Assembly (NCBI RefSeq): GCF_014203705.1
Contig: NZ_JACHJR010000001.1
Location: 248,001-312,000 of the forward strand
Length of the DNA: 64,000 nucleotides
Direction of reading: 5' to 3'
DNA from: Kitasatospora gansuensis
Lineage (GTDB): Bacteria > Actinomycetota > Actinomycetes > Streptomycetales > Streptomycetaceae
Below, in pieces: positions 49,008 through 56,838 of this stretch. Numbering within the stretch: the stretch's first letter is position 1; each line of letters opens with the position of its first letter. Below the pieces are notes generated by a model. The model had not been told where the DNA came from. It worked only from the letters and a program-made list of their open reading frames with translations, and did no database searches. A program made the translations under genes and the position numbers.

Positions 49008-49934
49008 CTACGGACGGAGCACCACCTTGCCGAGATTGGCCCGGGCCTCGATGATCCGGTGCGCCTCCGCCGCTTCCGCGAGCGGGATCTCGGCGTGCAC
49101 GGCGGGCCGCAGCCGCCCGGCGAGGGCCAGTTCCCAGAGCTCCTCGCCGTGCCGGTCGTAGCGCTCCCGCTGCGTGCTCGCGAACCGGGCCATGGTGAGG
49201 CCGGTGACGGTCTTCGCCCCCGCCAGCAGGTCGAAGGCGGGCACGGTGCCACCCCCGGAGCCGAAGAAGACCATCCGCCCACCGGGCGCGAGCGCGGCCA
49301 GCGCGCGCGGCAGCACCTCCCCGCCGACGCCCTCCAGCACCACGTCGACCGGCTCGCCCCAGCTCTCGCTGTCGTACGTGACGACCTCGTGCGCGCCGAG
49401 CGAGCGGACGAAGTCGGCCTTCTCCGGTGAGCCCACCGCGGCGACCACCCGTCCGATCCCCCGCAACCGGGCCAGTTGCACGGCGAGATGCCCGACGCCA
49501 CTCGCGGCACCCGTGATCAGGACCGACTCCCCCGCCGTGGGCCGGGCGGTGGCGAGCGCGGCCAGCGCGACGTGCCCGCTGCGCACCAGGGCGAGCGCCT
49601 GCACGTCCGACACCCCGTCCGGTATCCGCTCGGCCAACACGGCTGGTGCGGTGGCCAGTTCGGCGTACGAACCGGTGAAGCTGATGGCCGTGACGCGGTC
49701 CCCGACCCGGAATCCGGTCACCTCAGGGCCGAACCCGACCACCTCACCGGCGAGTTCGCCGCCGAGCAGCCCCGGCAGGTCGCTGCCGCCGCGCACCTTG
49801 CGGACGTTCGGCAGTGTGACGCCGATCGCCCGGGTGCGGATCAGCAGGTCGCCCGGGCCGGGCTCGGGAGCCTCGGCCTCCTCGATGCAGAGCACCTCGG
49901 GGCCGCCGTGCCGGTGATAGCGGACTCGTCGCAT
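49008..49934 (-). CDS. Zinc-free medium-chain alcohol dehydrogenase / NADPH:quinone oxidoreductase
   Basis: 308-aa MDR-superfamily reductase. N-terminal GroES-like domain (VRYHRHGGPEVLCIEEAEAP, IRTRAIGVTLPNVRKVRGG), GELAGEVVGFGPEVTGFRVG, then a Rossmann domain with SVLITGAASGVGHLAVQLAR and VVAAVGSPEKADFVRSLGAH. No structural-zinc Cys set is visible, so it belongs to the quinone reductase type. ATG at 49934 has GGAGGT four bases upstream. Divergent from a MarR regulator with two operators between, which suggests induction by a quinone or electrophile. Confidence 0.9.
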   Translation of the reverse strand: MRRVRYHRHGGPEVLCIEEAEAPEPGPGDLLIRTRAIGVTLPNVRKVRGGSDLPGLLGGELAGEVVGFGPEVTGFRVGDRVTAISFTGSYAELATAPAVLAERIPDGVSDVQALALVRSGHVALAALATARPTAGESVLITGAASGVGHLAVQLARLRGIGRVVAAVGSPEKADFVRSLGAHEVVTYDSESWGEPVDVVLEGVGGEVLPRALAALAPGGRMVFFGSGGGTVPAFDLLAGAKTVTGLTMARFASTQRERYDRHGEELWELALAGRLRPAVHAEIPLAEAAEAHRIIEARANLGKVVLRP

Positions 49935-49946
49935 GAACACCTCCAG

Positions 49947-49996
49947 ATCGTTGGTGACCCCAACGATATCAGCAGATCGTTGGCTCTCCCAACGAT
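49947..49996. promoter_or_regulatory. Twin MarR operators
   Basis: Two 21-bp sites with identical perfect arms, ATCGTTGG-N5-CCAACGAT, at 49947-49967 (spacer TGACC) and 49976-49996 (spacer CTCTC). They are 29 bp apart and fill the gap between the divergent reductase and MarR genes. Confidence 0.75.
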
Positions 49997-50016
49997 TTCC
50001 CGGCTATCCTGCCCGC

Positions 50017-50460
50017 ATGGACGAAGCCCCCTACGCACCCGCCCGGATCCGGCAGTTGCCCAGTTGGCTGCTCGGCCGCGCCGCCGCCCGCGGCCATCAG
50101 CTGGTCGCCCGGGCACTGGCCGAGGAAGGGCTGCGGATGACCCACCACGCCGTCCTGTCGGCCATCGCCGAGCTCGGACCGGTCTCGCAGGCGCAGCTGG
50201 GGCGGTCCCTGCGCATCGACCCCAAGGACATCGTCGCCATCGTCAACGACCTGCAGGGCGAGGACCTGGTGACCCGCGCACCCGACCCCGCGGACCGCCG
50301 CAAGAACGCCGTCACCGTCTCGGCGGCCGGCCGACGGCGGCTGCAGCGCACCGAACGCCTGAGCGACCGGGCGAACGAGGAGCTGACGGCCGCTCTGACC
50401 CTTGCCGAGCGCGAGCAGTTGACCGCTCTGCTCACCCGGCTGATCCAGCCGGAAGGCTGA
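50017..50460 (+). CDS. MarR family transcriptional regulator
   Basis: 147 aa. Winged HTH: MTHHAVLSAIAELGPVSQAQ then LGRSLRIDPKDIVAIVNDLQ and GEDLVTRAPDPADRRKNAVT (the D-x-R-(R/K) wing signature). Dimerisation helices at both ends. Divergent from a quinone-oxidoreductase-like gene with twin palindromes, the likely target and autoregulatory sites. Confidence 0.92.
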   Translation: MDEAPYAPARIRQLPSWLLGRAAARGHQLVARALAEEGLRMTHHAVLSAIAELGPVSQAQLGRSLRIDPKDIVAIVNDLQGEDLVTRAPDPADRRKNAVTVSAAGRRRLQRTERLSDRANEELTAALTLAEREQLTALLTRLIQPEG

Positions 50461-50536
50461 CGGCCATACTGGGCCCCGCGCATCAGCACGGAGCGCATCA
50501 CACGGAGCCCATCAGCACGGACGAGGAGCACGAACA

Positions 50537-51046
50537 GTGACCGACGACACCCGGATCGGCCCCCCGAACTTCGGCAGCGAGCGCGAGATGCTGCGCGCCT
50601 TCCTCGACTTCCACCGGGCCACCCTCGCGATGAAGTGCGCGGGGCTGACCGACGAGGAGTTGCGGCAGCAGTCCAGCCCGCCCTCCACCCTCTCGCTGCT
50701 CGGCCTGGTCCGGCACCTGGCCGAGGTGGAACGCGCCTGGTTCCGCCGGGTGTTCGAGGACAATGAGGCCCCGATGGTCTGGTCCGAGAAGATCGACTTC
50801 CAGGCCGCCTACGACGCCAGCAACTCCACCCGGGCGGAGGCGTTCGGCGCCTGGGAGGCCGAGGTGGCGAACTCCCGCCGGATCGAGCAGGCCGCCGAGT
50901 CGCTGGACCTGGCCGGATACCAGCCGCGGTGGGAGGAGGAGGTCTCACTGCGGATGGTCATGGTGCACGTGCTGCTCGAGTACGGCCGCCACAACGGGCA
51001 CGCGGACTTCCTCCGCGAGGGCATCGACGGCACGGTGGGCGCCTGA
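50537..51046 (+). CDS. DinB/DUF664 family protein (mycothiol-dependent-type)
   Basis: 169-aa four-helix-bundle protein. Metal-binding His pattern: LVRHLAEVERAWFRRVF (first His) and LLEYGRHNGHADFLREGIDG (two His near the C-terminus), as in DUF664/DinB_2 enzymes that act with mycothiol or other thiols, or as metal-dependent transferases. GTG at 50537 has GAGGAG eight bases upstream. Precise reaction unknown. The upstream 50482-50522 stretch carries the repeated phrase CATCAGCACGGA. Confidence 0.87.
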   Translation: MTDDTRIGPPNFGSEREMLRAFLDFHRATLAMKCAGLTDEELRQQSSPPSTLSLLGLVRHLAEVERAWFRRVFEDNEAPMVWSEKIDFQAAYDASNSTRAEAFGAWEAEVANSRRIEQAAESLDLAGYQPRWEEEVSLRMVMVHVLLEYGRHNGHADFLREGIDGTVGA

Positions 51047-51097
51047 GCTGTACAAATGTGCTGGCGCCGCACCGAGAGGCAGTGCGATCATCCGCTG

Positions 51098-51886
51098 ATG
51101 ATCACACTCGCCGACGACCTCGGCCATCTCTCCTACACCGTCACCGGAGAGGGCTCACCCGTCCTCCTGGTGCACGCCGGCGTCACCGACCACCAGCTCT
51201 GGGACCCGGTCGTGCCCGCCCTCGCCGAGCGGCACACCGTCATCCGGTACGACCTGCGCGGCTTCGGGGAGTCCGCTCCCCCGTCCGGGCCGTACCGCGA
51301 CACCGACGACCTGCGCCGCCTGCTGGACCACCTCGGCCACCGGCGGGTGGACCTGGTCGGCACCTCCTGGGGCGGCCGGATCGCCCTGGGCTTCGCCGAC
51401 GCCCACCCGGACCGGGTGCGGTCGCTGACCATGCTGGCCGCGATGTGGCCCGGGTACGACTGGTCGGCGGAGATGCACGCGTACGACGAGGCCGAGACGG
51501 CGGCGCTGGCGGCGGGCGACCTGGAGGCCGCCGTCTCGGTCAACCTCGACATGTGGCTGCGCGGCCCGTCCCGCACCTGGGCGGAGGTCGGCCCGGACCT
51601 GGCCGAGCGACTCCGCGGCCCGGTCCGGGCGTCCCTCGTGCACCAGGACACCCGGGGCGAGCACTCCGAGGGCGTCGAGCCCGTCGACCTCGCCGGCGTC
51701 ACCGTGCCCACTCTGGTCGGGATCGGCCTGCTGGACGTCGCCGACTTCCAGGACATCTCCCGCCGGTACGCCGCCGGGATCCCCGGCGCCCGCCTGGTCG
51801 AGTTCCCCACCGCCGCTCACCTGATCCCGCTCGACGCGCCCGCCGAACTGCTCGCGGCGCTGCGTCCGTTCCTCGACGGGGTGTGA
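51098..51886 (+). CDS. Alpha/beta hydrolase
   Basis: 262-aa hydrolase. LSYTVTGEGSPVLLVHAGVT (oxyanion HAG), YDLRGFGESAPPSGPYRDTD, nucleophile elbow VGTSWGGRIAL (Ser near 95), acid in GIGLLDVADFQDI, His in TAAHLIPLDAP. Resembles 3-oxoadipate-enol-lactonase-like esterases. ATG at 51098. Ends 32 bases before the VTT-domain gene on the same strand. Confidence 0.87.
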   Translation: MITLADDLGHLSYTVTGEGSPVLLVHAGVTDHQLWDPVVPALAERHTVIRYDLRGFGESAPPSGPYRDTDDLRRLLDHLGHRRVDLVGTSWGGRIALGFADAHPDRVRSLTMLAAMWPGYDWSAEMHAYDEAETAALAAGDLEAAVSVNLDMWLRGPSRTWAEVGPDLAERLRGPVRASLVHQDTRGEHSEGVEPVDLAGVTVPTLVGIGLLDVADFQDISRRYAAGIPGARLVEFPTAAHLIPLDAPAELLAALRPFLDGV

Positions 51887-51918
51887 GTCCGCGTCCGGGC
51901 GGAACGTAGACTCGCCGG

Positions 51919-52626
51919 GTGCCTGTCGTTTCGCGCGTGGTCCGGTCGCCTTGGTTCCGGTTGGGGGCGCTGCTCGCGGTGCTCGCGGCGGCGGCCGGTT
52001 CCCTGCTGCTCTGGAGCCCGACCGAGCTGCTGCGGGACGGCGTCCCGATCCCGGTCTTCCTGCTGGTCTACGCGGTGGCCACGCTCGCCTTCGTACCCAA
52101 GCCCGCCCTGAACGGCGCGGCCGGCGCGGTGCTCGGCACCGCCCAGGGCGTACCGGTGGCCGTCGCGGCGACCACGCTCGGCGCCCTGCTCGGGTTCTGG
52201 CTGGGACGGGCCCTCGGCCGGGACGCGGTGCGACCGCTGCTGCGTGGCAAGCTGGCCGCCGCCCTGGACCGGCGGCTCAGCGAGCACGGCTTCCGCAGCA
52301 TGCTGCTGGTCCGGGTGGTCCCGGGGGTGCCGTTCCAGGCCGCGAACTACGCCGCCGCCTTCTCCGAGGTCCGGGTCCTGCCGTACACCGTCGCCACCGC
52401 GCTGGGCGTCGCACCGGGCACGGCCGCGTACGTGATCGCCGGGGCCAGCGCCGGACAGCCGAGCTCCCCGGCCTTCCTGATCTCGGCCGCCGTGATCGTG
52501 CTGATGTGCCTGTTCACCCTGGTGTCCGCCTGGCGGGCGTACCGCCGCTCCCGCCGCCGGCCGGCCACCGCCGCGCTCCCTGACGAAGCGCCAGTGCTCA
52601 CCGCCGTTCCCTCGACCGGCCCCTGA
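51919..52626 (+). CDS. TVP38/TMEM64 (VTT domain) membrane protein
   Basis: 235-aa DedA-superfamily membrane protein. FLLVYAVATLAFVPKPALNG, AAGAVLGTAQGVPVAVAATT, LGALLGFWLGRALGRDAVRP, LVRVVPGVPFQAANYAAAFS (R-x-x-P-x-x-P-F-x-x-x-N-Y motif) and APGTAAYVIAGASAG are diagnostic. GTG at 51919 lies 6 bases after TAGACT (51907-51912), a good -10 element, so translation is probably leaderless. Basic C-terminal tail. Confidence 0.88.
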   Translation: MPVVSRVVRSPWFRLGALLAVLAAAAGSLLLWSPTELLRDGVPIPVFLLVYAVATLAFVPKPALNGAAGAVLGTAQGVPVAVAATTLGALLGFWLGRALGRDAVRPLLRGKLAAALDRRLSEHGFRSMLLVRVVPGVPFQAANYAAAFSEVRVLPYTVATALGVAPGTAAYVIAGASAGQPSSPAFLISAAVIVLMCLFTLVSAWRAYRRSRRRPATAALPDEAPVLTAVPSTGP

Positions 52627-52994
52627 CGGACCGTTCAATTCACTGTCCACTGTCGGTGTGATCCGCCAGGATGGGACACGCCGGTCCGCTCCCCGGGCCG
52701 ATCGGCGACACGACCGGTGGGCCAATCCGTTACAGGACTGTTGACGAACAGTCAACTGTGGCCTGACGCACACCGATATGGTCTACGCGCGGAACCGTAC
52801 GGCGAGCTGCGGCGTCGCAGGAGATGCCCGGAAAATCCGGGTTTTCCCGTGAGCCACGCCCCGCACGGCGGTCGCGAACGGGCACCGAAGCGGTGATCAG
52901 TGCGATACTCGGACAGTTCCGACGGATGGATGACGCGTCAGCTGACGTGGTCACCCGGGGGGACGAGTACGGGACGAGACAGGGAGGCGCGGCA
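52627..52994. promoter_or_regulatory. Promoter region of the SepF paralogue with an inverted repeat
   Basis: No gene in this 368-bp stretch. GACTGTT-GACG-AACAGTC (52736-52753) is a perfect 7-bp inverted repeat that overlaps a second, GTTGAC-GAACA-GTCAAC (52740-52756). AT content rises here and TTGACG (52741-52746) could be a -35. Confidence 0.45.
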
Positions 52995-53387
52995 ATGGGA
53001 GCACTTCGCGACGAGCACCACAACGGGTGGCTGATGCCCTCCGGCAACTACCCCGCCGCGGTCTACGAGGATTCGTGGGCCACCCAGGAGTCGGCCGTGG
53101 CCGTCCCCGCCCCGGCAAAGATCGTCTCCCTGAAGCCGACCGGCTTCGAGGCGGCCCGCACCGTCGGCGAGCACATCCGCGCGGCCGTCCCGGTGGTGAT
53201 GGACCTGACCGAGATGACCGACGCCGAGGCCAAGCGGATGGTGGACTTCGCCTCCGGCCTGGTCTTCGGCACCCAGGGCGGGATCGAGCGGATCGCCCGC
53301 CGGGTCTTCCTGCTCACCCCGGCCGACGTCGAGGTGATGGTGATCGACCGCCCGCTCGACGAGACCGGCTTCTACAACCAGAGCTGA
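52995..53387 (+). CDS. SepF-family cell division protein (paralogue)
   Basis: 130-aa DUF552/SepF protein that links FtsZ to the membrane or modulates septation. The conserved domain is nearly complete: KIVSLKPTGFEAARTVGEHI, AAVPVVMDLTEMTDAEAKRM, VDFASGLVFGTQGGIERIAR and RVFLLTPADVEVMV. ATG at 52995 has AGGGAGG upstream; the longer frame is not used. It lacks the usual long N-terminal linker and is not near ftsZ or the dcw cluster, so it is one of the extra SepF copies found in streptomycetes, probably used in sporulation septation or regulation. Confidence 0.88.
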   Translation: MGALRDEHHNGWLMPSGNYPAAVYEDSWATQESAVAVPAPAKIVSLKPTGFEAARTVGEHIRAAVPVVMDLTEMTDAEAKRMVDFASGLVFGTQGGIERIARRVFLLTPADVEVMVIDRPLDETGFYNQS

Positions 53388-53403
53388 CCCCGCCCGGCCG
53401 AGC

Positions 53404-53431
53404 CCGGGACGACCTTCGCGGGTCGTCCCGG
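53404..53431. terminator. Bidirectional hairpin with UUCG-type loop
   Basis: CCGGGACGACC pairs perfectly with GGTCGTCCCGG (11 bp) around TTCGCG, between the convergent ends of the SepF and methyltransferase genes. Confidence 0.75.
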
Positions 53432-53447
53432 CCTCGCTGCCGTCCTG

Positions 53448-54095
53448 CTACGGCCGCTGACTGCGCATCAGCAGATGACCACGCCGGAACTGCCGCTCCC
53501 CCTCGCGGGGCTCCCGCAGCATCCGGCCGACCTCGGCGAACCCGTTCGCGCGCGCCAGCCCCGCGAGCTCGTCCACCGGCCACCGCCAGGCCGGTGCCAC
53601 CTTGTGGTCGAACGCCTCCACCGGCCCGCCCTCGGCATCGAAGAAGGCCAGCAGCAGGTACCCGCCGGGGGCCAGCACCCGCCGGAACTCGGCGAAGTAC
53701 GGCGGCAGTTCCGCCGGCGCGGTGTGGATGACGGAGTACCAGGACACGATGCCGGCCAGCTCGGCGTCGGCCGACTCCAGCGCGGCCATCGTCCCGACCT
53801 CGAAGCGCAGCCCGGGATGCTCCCGGCGGGCCAGCTCGATCATCACCGGCGACAGGTCGACCCCGAAGACGTCCAGCCCCAGATCTCGCAGATGCACCGT
53901 CACCCGCCCGGGCCCGCAGCCGAGCTCGGCGACCGGCCCGCCGCCGTCGGCCCGGACGTGGTCGGCGAAGGCCGCGAGCACCGAGCGGTCGAGCGGCAGC
54001 CCGTCGAGCTCGTTCCGCACGAGGTCGGCGTACTGGACGGCGACGGCGTCGTAGGCGGTCGCGGTCGGGTCTGGGGCGTTGGTCGGTTCGGTCAC
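53448..54095 (-). CDS. Class I SAM-dependent methyltransferase
   Basis: 215 aa. Motif I PVAELGCGPGRVTVHLRDL, motif II DVFGVDLSPVMIELARREH, then FEVGTMAALESADAELAGIV, SWYSVIHTAPAELPPYFAEF, RRVLAPGGYLLLAFF and a GHLLMRSQRP ending. Close in length and blocks to the methyltransferase at 24006-24653. GTG at 54095. It ends next to a strong bidirectional hairpin and starts 11 bases after the end of the MarR gene on the same strand, so the two may be co-transcribed. Confidence 0.87.
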   Translation of the reverse strand: MTEPTNAPDPTATAYDAVAVQYADLVRNELDGLPLDRSVLAAFADHVRADGGGPVAELGCGPGRVTVHLRDLGLDVFGVDLSPVMIELARREHPGLRFEVGTMAALESADAELAGIVSWYSVIHTAPAELPPYFAEFRRVLAPGGYLLLAFFDAEGGPVEAFDHKVAPAWRWPVDELAGLARANGFAEVGRMLREPREGERQFRRGHLLMRSQRP

Positions 54096-54106
54096 AGCGG
54101 ACGACC

Positions 54107-54592
54107 CTAGGCCCTCTCTTGCGGGTCACGCCGGGCGAGGTAGCTCTCCAAGGCCCCGTTCAGGTCAGCCACGAAGGACTCGAACCGGGCCAGCAGCTCT
54201 GGCGGGTACTGCGCCATCGCGGTGTCCAGCTCACGGGCGGGCGGGCCGAAGAACTCCTCCGCCCGCTCCTGGATGTGGGCGCCACTGCGCAGGGTGATGA
54301 CGCGCCGGTCCGTGTGCTCCCGGCTGCGGACGATGTGCCCGGCGGCTTCGAGCCGGTTCAGCAGTGCGGTGGTGGCGCCCGAGGAGAGCGAGATGCGTTC
54401 GCTGAGGCGGGCCGGTGACAGCGGGGTGCCCCGCTCCTCGGCGGCCGCGATCTCCAGTACGGCGACCGCGTCGGTGGAGTGCAGACCGAGCCAGGCGGCG
54501 AAGCGCCGGCCGAGTTCGGCGTAGTGACCGCCGTAGCTCCGCATCCCCTCGATCAGCCGCTCGCGCTGCGCCGCGACACCTTCGTCCCCCAT
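54107..54592 (-). CDS. MarR family transcriptional regulator
   Basis: 161 aa. HTH region LHSTDAVAVLEIAAAEERGT, LSPARLSERISLSSGATTAL, LNRLEAAGHIVRSREHTDRR (wing with D-R-R). ATG at 54592. Divergent from a DHA2 MFS pump; direct repeats of CTTCACCATG lie between. It probably represses the pump and responds to its substrate. Confidence 0.9.
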   Translation of the reverse strand: MGDEGVAAQRERLIEGMRSYGGHYAELGRRFAAWLGLHSTDAVAVLEIAAAEERGTPLSPARLSERISLSSGATTALLNRLEAAGHIVRSREHTDRRVITLRSGAHIQERAEEFFGPPARELDTAMAQYPPELLARFESFVADLNGALESYLARRDPQERA

Positions 54593-54671
54593 GGAGACAC
54601 GCCCCTTTCTTGCCTGCCGGGCGATCCGCGTCCGCGACTCGCCTTTGACAACCTACCGACCCTGATTTTAT

Positions 54672-54697
54672 CTTCACCATGAAACTACTTCACCATG
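54672..54697. promoter_or_regulatory. Direct repeats in the MarR/MFS promoter
   Basis: CTTCACCATG occurs at 54672-54681 and 54688-54697, 16 bp apart. Each contains TTCACCATG, and the first forms TTCA-CCA-TGAA. Likely MarR operator overlapping the MFS promoter. Confidence 0.5.
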
Positions 54698-54708
54698 GAG
54701 GTATCTGG

Positions 54709-56178
54709 ATGGACAGCCCGTCCCCCACCGTCGAGCCCTACCGCTGGCGGTGGCTGATCCTGGTCGTGATGCTCGTCGCGGAGCTCATGGACCTGCTGGA
54801 CGCCTCGATCGTGAACGTGGCGGGCCCCGCCCTGGAGGAGTCCCTCTCGGTCGGCTCCGTCGGTCTGCAGTGGGTGATCGGCGGCTACGCCCTCACCCTG
54901 GGCGCCGGGCTGGTGCTCGGTGGCCGGCTCGGCGACCGGTACGGCCGCCGCCGGATGTTCCTGCTCGGCCTGGGCGCCTTCACCGCCACCTCCCTGCTGT
55001 GCGCGCTGGCACCGGACATCGGCCTGCTGATCACCTTCCGACTGCTCCAGGGCACCGCCGGGGCGATGCTGCTCCCGCAGGGCCTCGGCCTGCTGCGGGA
55101 GAACTTCTCCGGCCCCGAACTCACCAAGGTCTTCGGGATCTTCGGCCCCGTCCTGGGCCTCGGCGGGATCGTCGGCCCCGTTCTCGGCGGCGGCCTCATC
55201 GAGGCCGACCTCTTCGGTCTGGGCTGGCGCTCGGTCTTCCTGGTCAACCTGCCCATCGGCCTCGCCGCCCTGGCCGTCGCCGCGAAGGTCGTGCCCCGCA
55301 AGCCCGGTGACCGTACCGTCCGCGTCGATCTGGTCGGCGCAGCGCTGGTCGCCGCGTCCTGCGCCCTGCTGGTGCTGCCGCTGAACCAGGGTCAGGAGGA
55401 CGGTTGGCCGCTGTGGACCTGGTTGTCGATGGCCGGATCCCTGCTCGGCTTCGCCCTGTTCGCCGCGCAGCAGCGGCGCACGGCCGCGGCCGGACGCGCG
55501 CCGCTGGTGACACCCGGCCTGCTGCGCAAGCCCGCCTTCACCGTCGGGCTCGGGGGCATCGCGCTGTTCTTCAGCGGGCTGGTCGGCAGCCAACTCGTGC
55601 TGACCCTCTACCTGCAGATCGACCGTCAGTTCACGGCGGGTCAGGCCGGTCTCGGCAACCTGCCGCTGGCCGTCGGGACCGCGATCGGCGGTGCCGTCAG
55701 CGGCGCGTTCCTCGCCGACCGGATCGGGCGCAAGGTGCTGCAGGTCGGCCCGCTGGTCCAGCTGGCCGGCGCGGCGCTGCTCTGGCTCGAACTCGACGGG
55801 CTCGACCCGGCCTCGTTCTCGGTCTGGGACGTCACCCCCGGCGTGGCCCTGTGCGGCATCGGGGCGGGCCTGGTGATCGCCGCCCTGTTCAGCTTCATGC
55901 TGGCCGCCGTGGACGACCACGAGATCGGCTCGGCCTCCGGCGTCCTGTCGGCCGTGCAGTCGATCGGCGGCTCGGTCGGCGTCGCCGTCTTCGGCTCCGT
56001 CTTCTTCGCCTCGGCGAAGACCGGCGACTTCACCGGGGGATTCCAGCACGCCCTGCTCGTCCAGGTCGGCCTGCTGGCGGCCTTCTTCGCCAGCACCTTC
56101 CTGCTGCCCCGGCGGGGCCGCCCCGAGCAGGAGCAGCACGCCGCCACCGCCGACCCCCGGCCCGCCGTCACCGCCTGA
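54709..56178 (+). CDS. MFS drug:H+ antiporter, DHA2 (14-helix) family
   Basis: 489-aa efflux pump. Family marks: LVVMLVAELMDLLDASIVNV (D-x-x-I/V-V-N-V-A motif C1 region), GLQWVIGGYALTLGAGLVLG, GRLGDRYGRRRMFLLGLGAF (motif A), FRLLQGTAGAMLLPQGLGLL (motif B), FGPVLGLGGIVGPVLGGGLI (motif C, antiporter) and FLVNLPIGLAALAVA. ATG at 54709 has GGAGGT six bases upstream. Divergent from MarR. Substrate unknown, probably a hydrophobic drug or metabolite. Confidence 0.92.
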   Translation: MDSPSPTVEPYRWRWLILVVMLVAELMDLLDASIVNVAGPALEESLSVGSVGLQWVIGGYALTLGAGLVLGGRLGDRYGRRRMFLLGLGAFTATSLLCALAPDIGLLITFRLLQGTAGAMLLPQGLGLLRENFSGPELTKVFGIFGPVLGLGGIVGPVLGGGLIEADLFGLGWRSVFLVNLPIGLAALAVAAKVVPRKPGDRTVRVDLVGAALVAASCALLVLPLNQGQEDGWPLWTWLSMAGSLLGFALFAAQQRRTAAAGRAPLVTPGLLRKPAFTVGLGGIALFFSGLVGSQLVLTLYLQIDRQFTAGQAGLGNLPLAVGTAIGGAVSGAFLADRIGRKVLQVGPLVQLAGAALLWLELDGLDPASFSVWDVTPGVALCGIGAGLVIAALFSFMLAAVDDHEIGSASGVLSAVQSIGGSVGVAVFGSVFFASAKTGDFTGGFQHALLVQVGLLAAFFASTFLLPRRGRPEQEQHAATADPRPAVTA

Positions 56179-56183
56179 CCCTC

Positions 56184-56221
56184 GGGCCCGGGGCCCGCCC
56201 GCACCGGCGGGCTCCGGGCTC
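56184..56221 (+). terminator. Hairpin after the DHA2 pump
   Basis: GGGCCCGGGGCCCGCC pairs with GGCGGGCTCCGGGCTC (16 positions, two G-U) around CGCACC and is followed by TCTTCT, the closest to a classic intrinsic terminator in the window. Confidence 0.7.
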
Positions 56222-56240
56222 TCTTCTGAGCCCTTCGAAA

Positions 56241-56277
56241 ATCAGATGAGACATGAACGTCTCATCTGATCTACACT
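56241..56277. promoter_or_regulatory. 30-bp TetR operator with adjacent -10 and leaderless start
   Basis: ATCAGATGAGAC-ATGAAC-GTCTCATCTGAT is a perfect 12-bp inverted repeat (56241-56270). TACACT (56272-56277) follows as -10, and the TetR ATG is six bases further on. The operator covers the -35 region, fitting autorepression. Confidence 0.7.
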
Positions 56278-56283
56278 CGACTC

Positions 56284-56838
56284 ATGGCCACCGACCGTGA
56301 CTCCGTCCTCGAAGCCGCCGTCGGCGTGCTCTCCCGCCGCCCCACCGCCCACCTGGACGAGATCGCCCGGGCGGCCGGCATCAGCCGAGCCACCCTGCAC
56401 CGGATATTTCCCGGCCGGGAGGCGCTGATCCGTGAGGTGGGCGCGCTCGGCCTGCGCAAGTTCGCCACCGCGCTGGACACCGCCGCGATCGACGACGGCG
56501 ACGCCCAGGCCGCGCTGCGCCGCCTGGTCGACGCGGTCGTCCCGGACGCGGCGCTCTGCGCCTTCCTGGCCGGCGAGAACCAGCTCTTCGACGACCCGGA
56601 GATCAACGAGCTCTGGGAGATCCAGGACGAACGGGTCCGCGCCCTCTTCCTCCGCGGCCAGCAGCAGGGCGTGTTCCGGATCGAACTCTCGGCCGGCTGG
56701 CTCAGCGAAGCCTTCTTCGACCTGGTGGCCGGCGTCGGCTGGGCCGTCCAGGACGGCCGCCTCGCCCCCCGTGACAGTGCCTACTCGCTCGCCGAACTCT
56801 TCCTCGGCGGCGCCCTCAGGAGCCCTGACCAGTCATGA
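56284..56838 (+). CDS. TetR family regulator of an efflux pump
   Basis: 184 aa. HTH domain: DSVLEAAVGVLSRRPTAHLD then EIARAAGISRATLHRIFPGR and EALIREVGALG (HRIFPGRE in the usual Y-x-HF position). Helical ligand domain follows. Start codon sits six bases from a -10 element, so a leaderless mRNA is likely. Its stop overlaps the ATG of the downstream MFS gene (ATGA at 56835-56838), so regulator and pump are one translationally coupled operon, probably autoregulated through the adjacent palindrome. Confidence 0.92.
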   Translation: MATDRDSVLEAAVGVLSRRPTAHLDEIARAAGISRATLHRIFPGREALIREVGALGLRKFATALDTAAIDDGDAQAALRRLVDAVVPDAALCAFLAGENQLFDDPEINELWEIQDERVRALFLRGQQQGVFRIELSAGWLSEAFFDLVAGVGWAVQDGRLAPRDSAYSLAELFLGGALRSPDQS

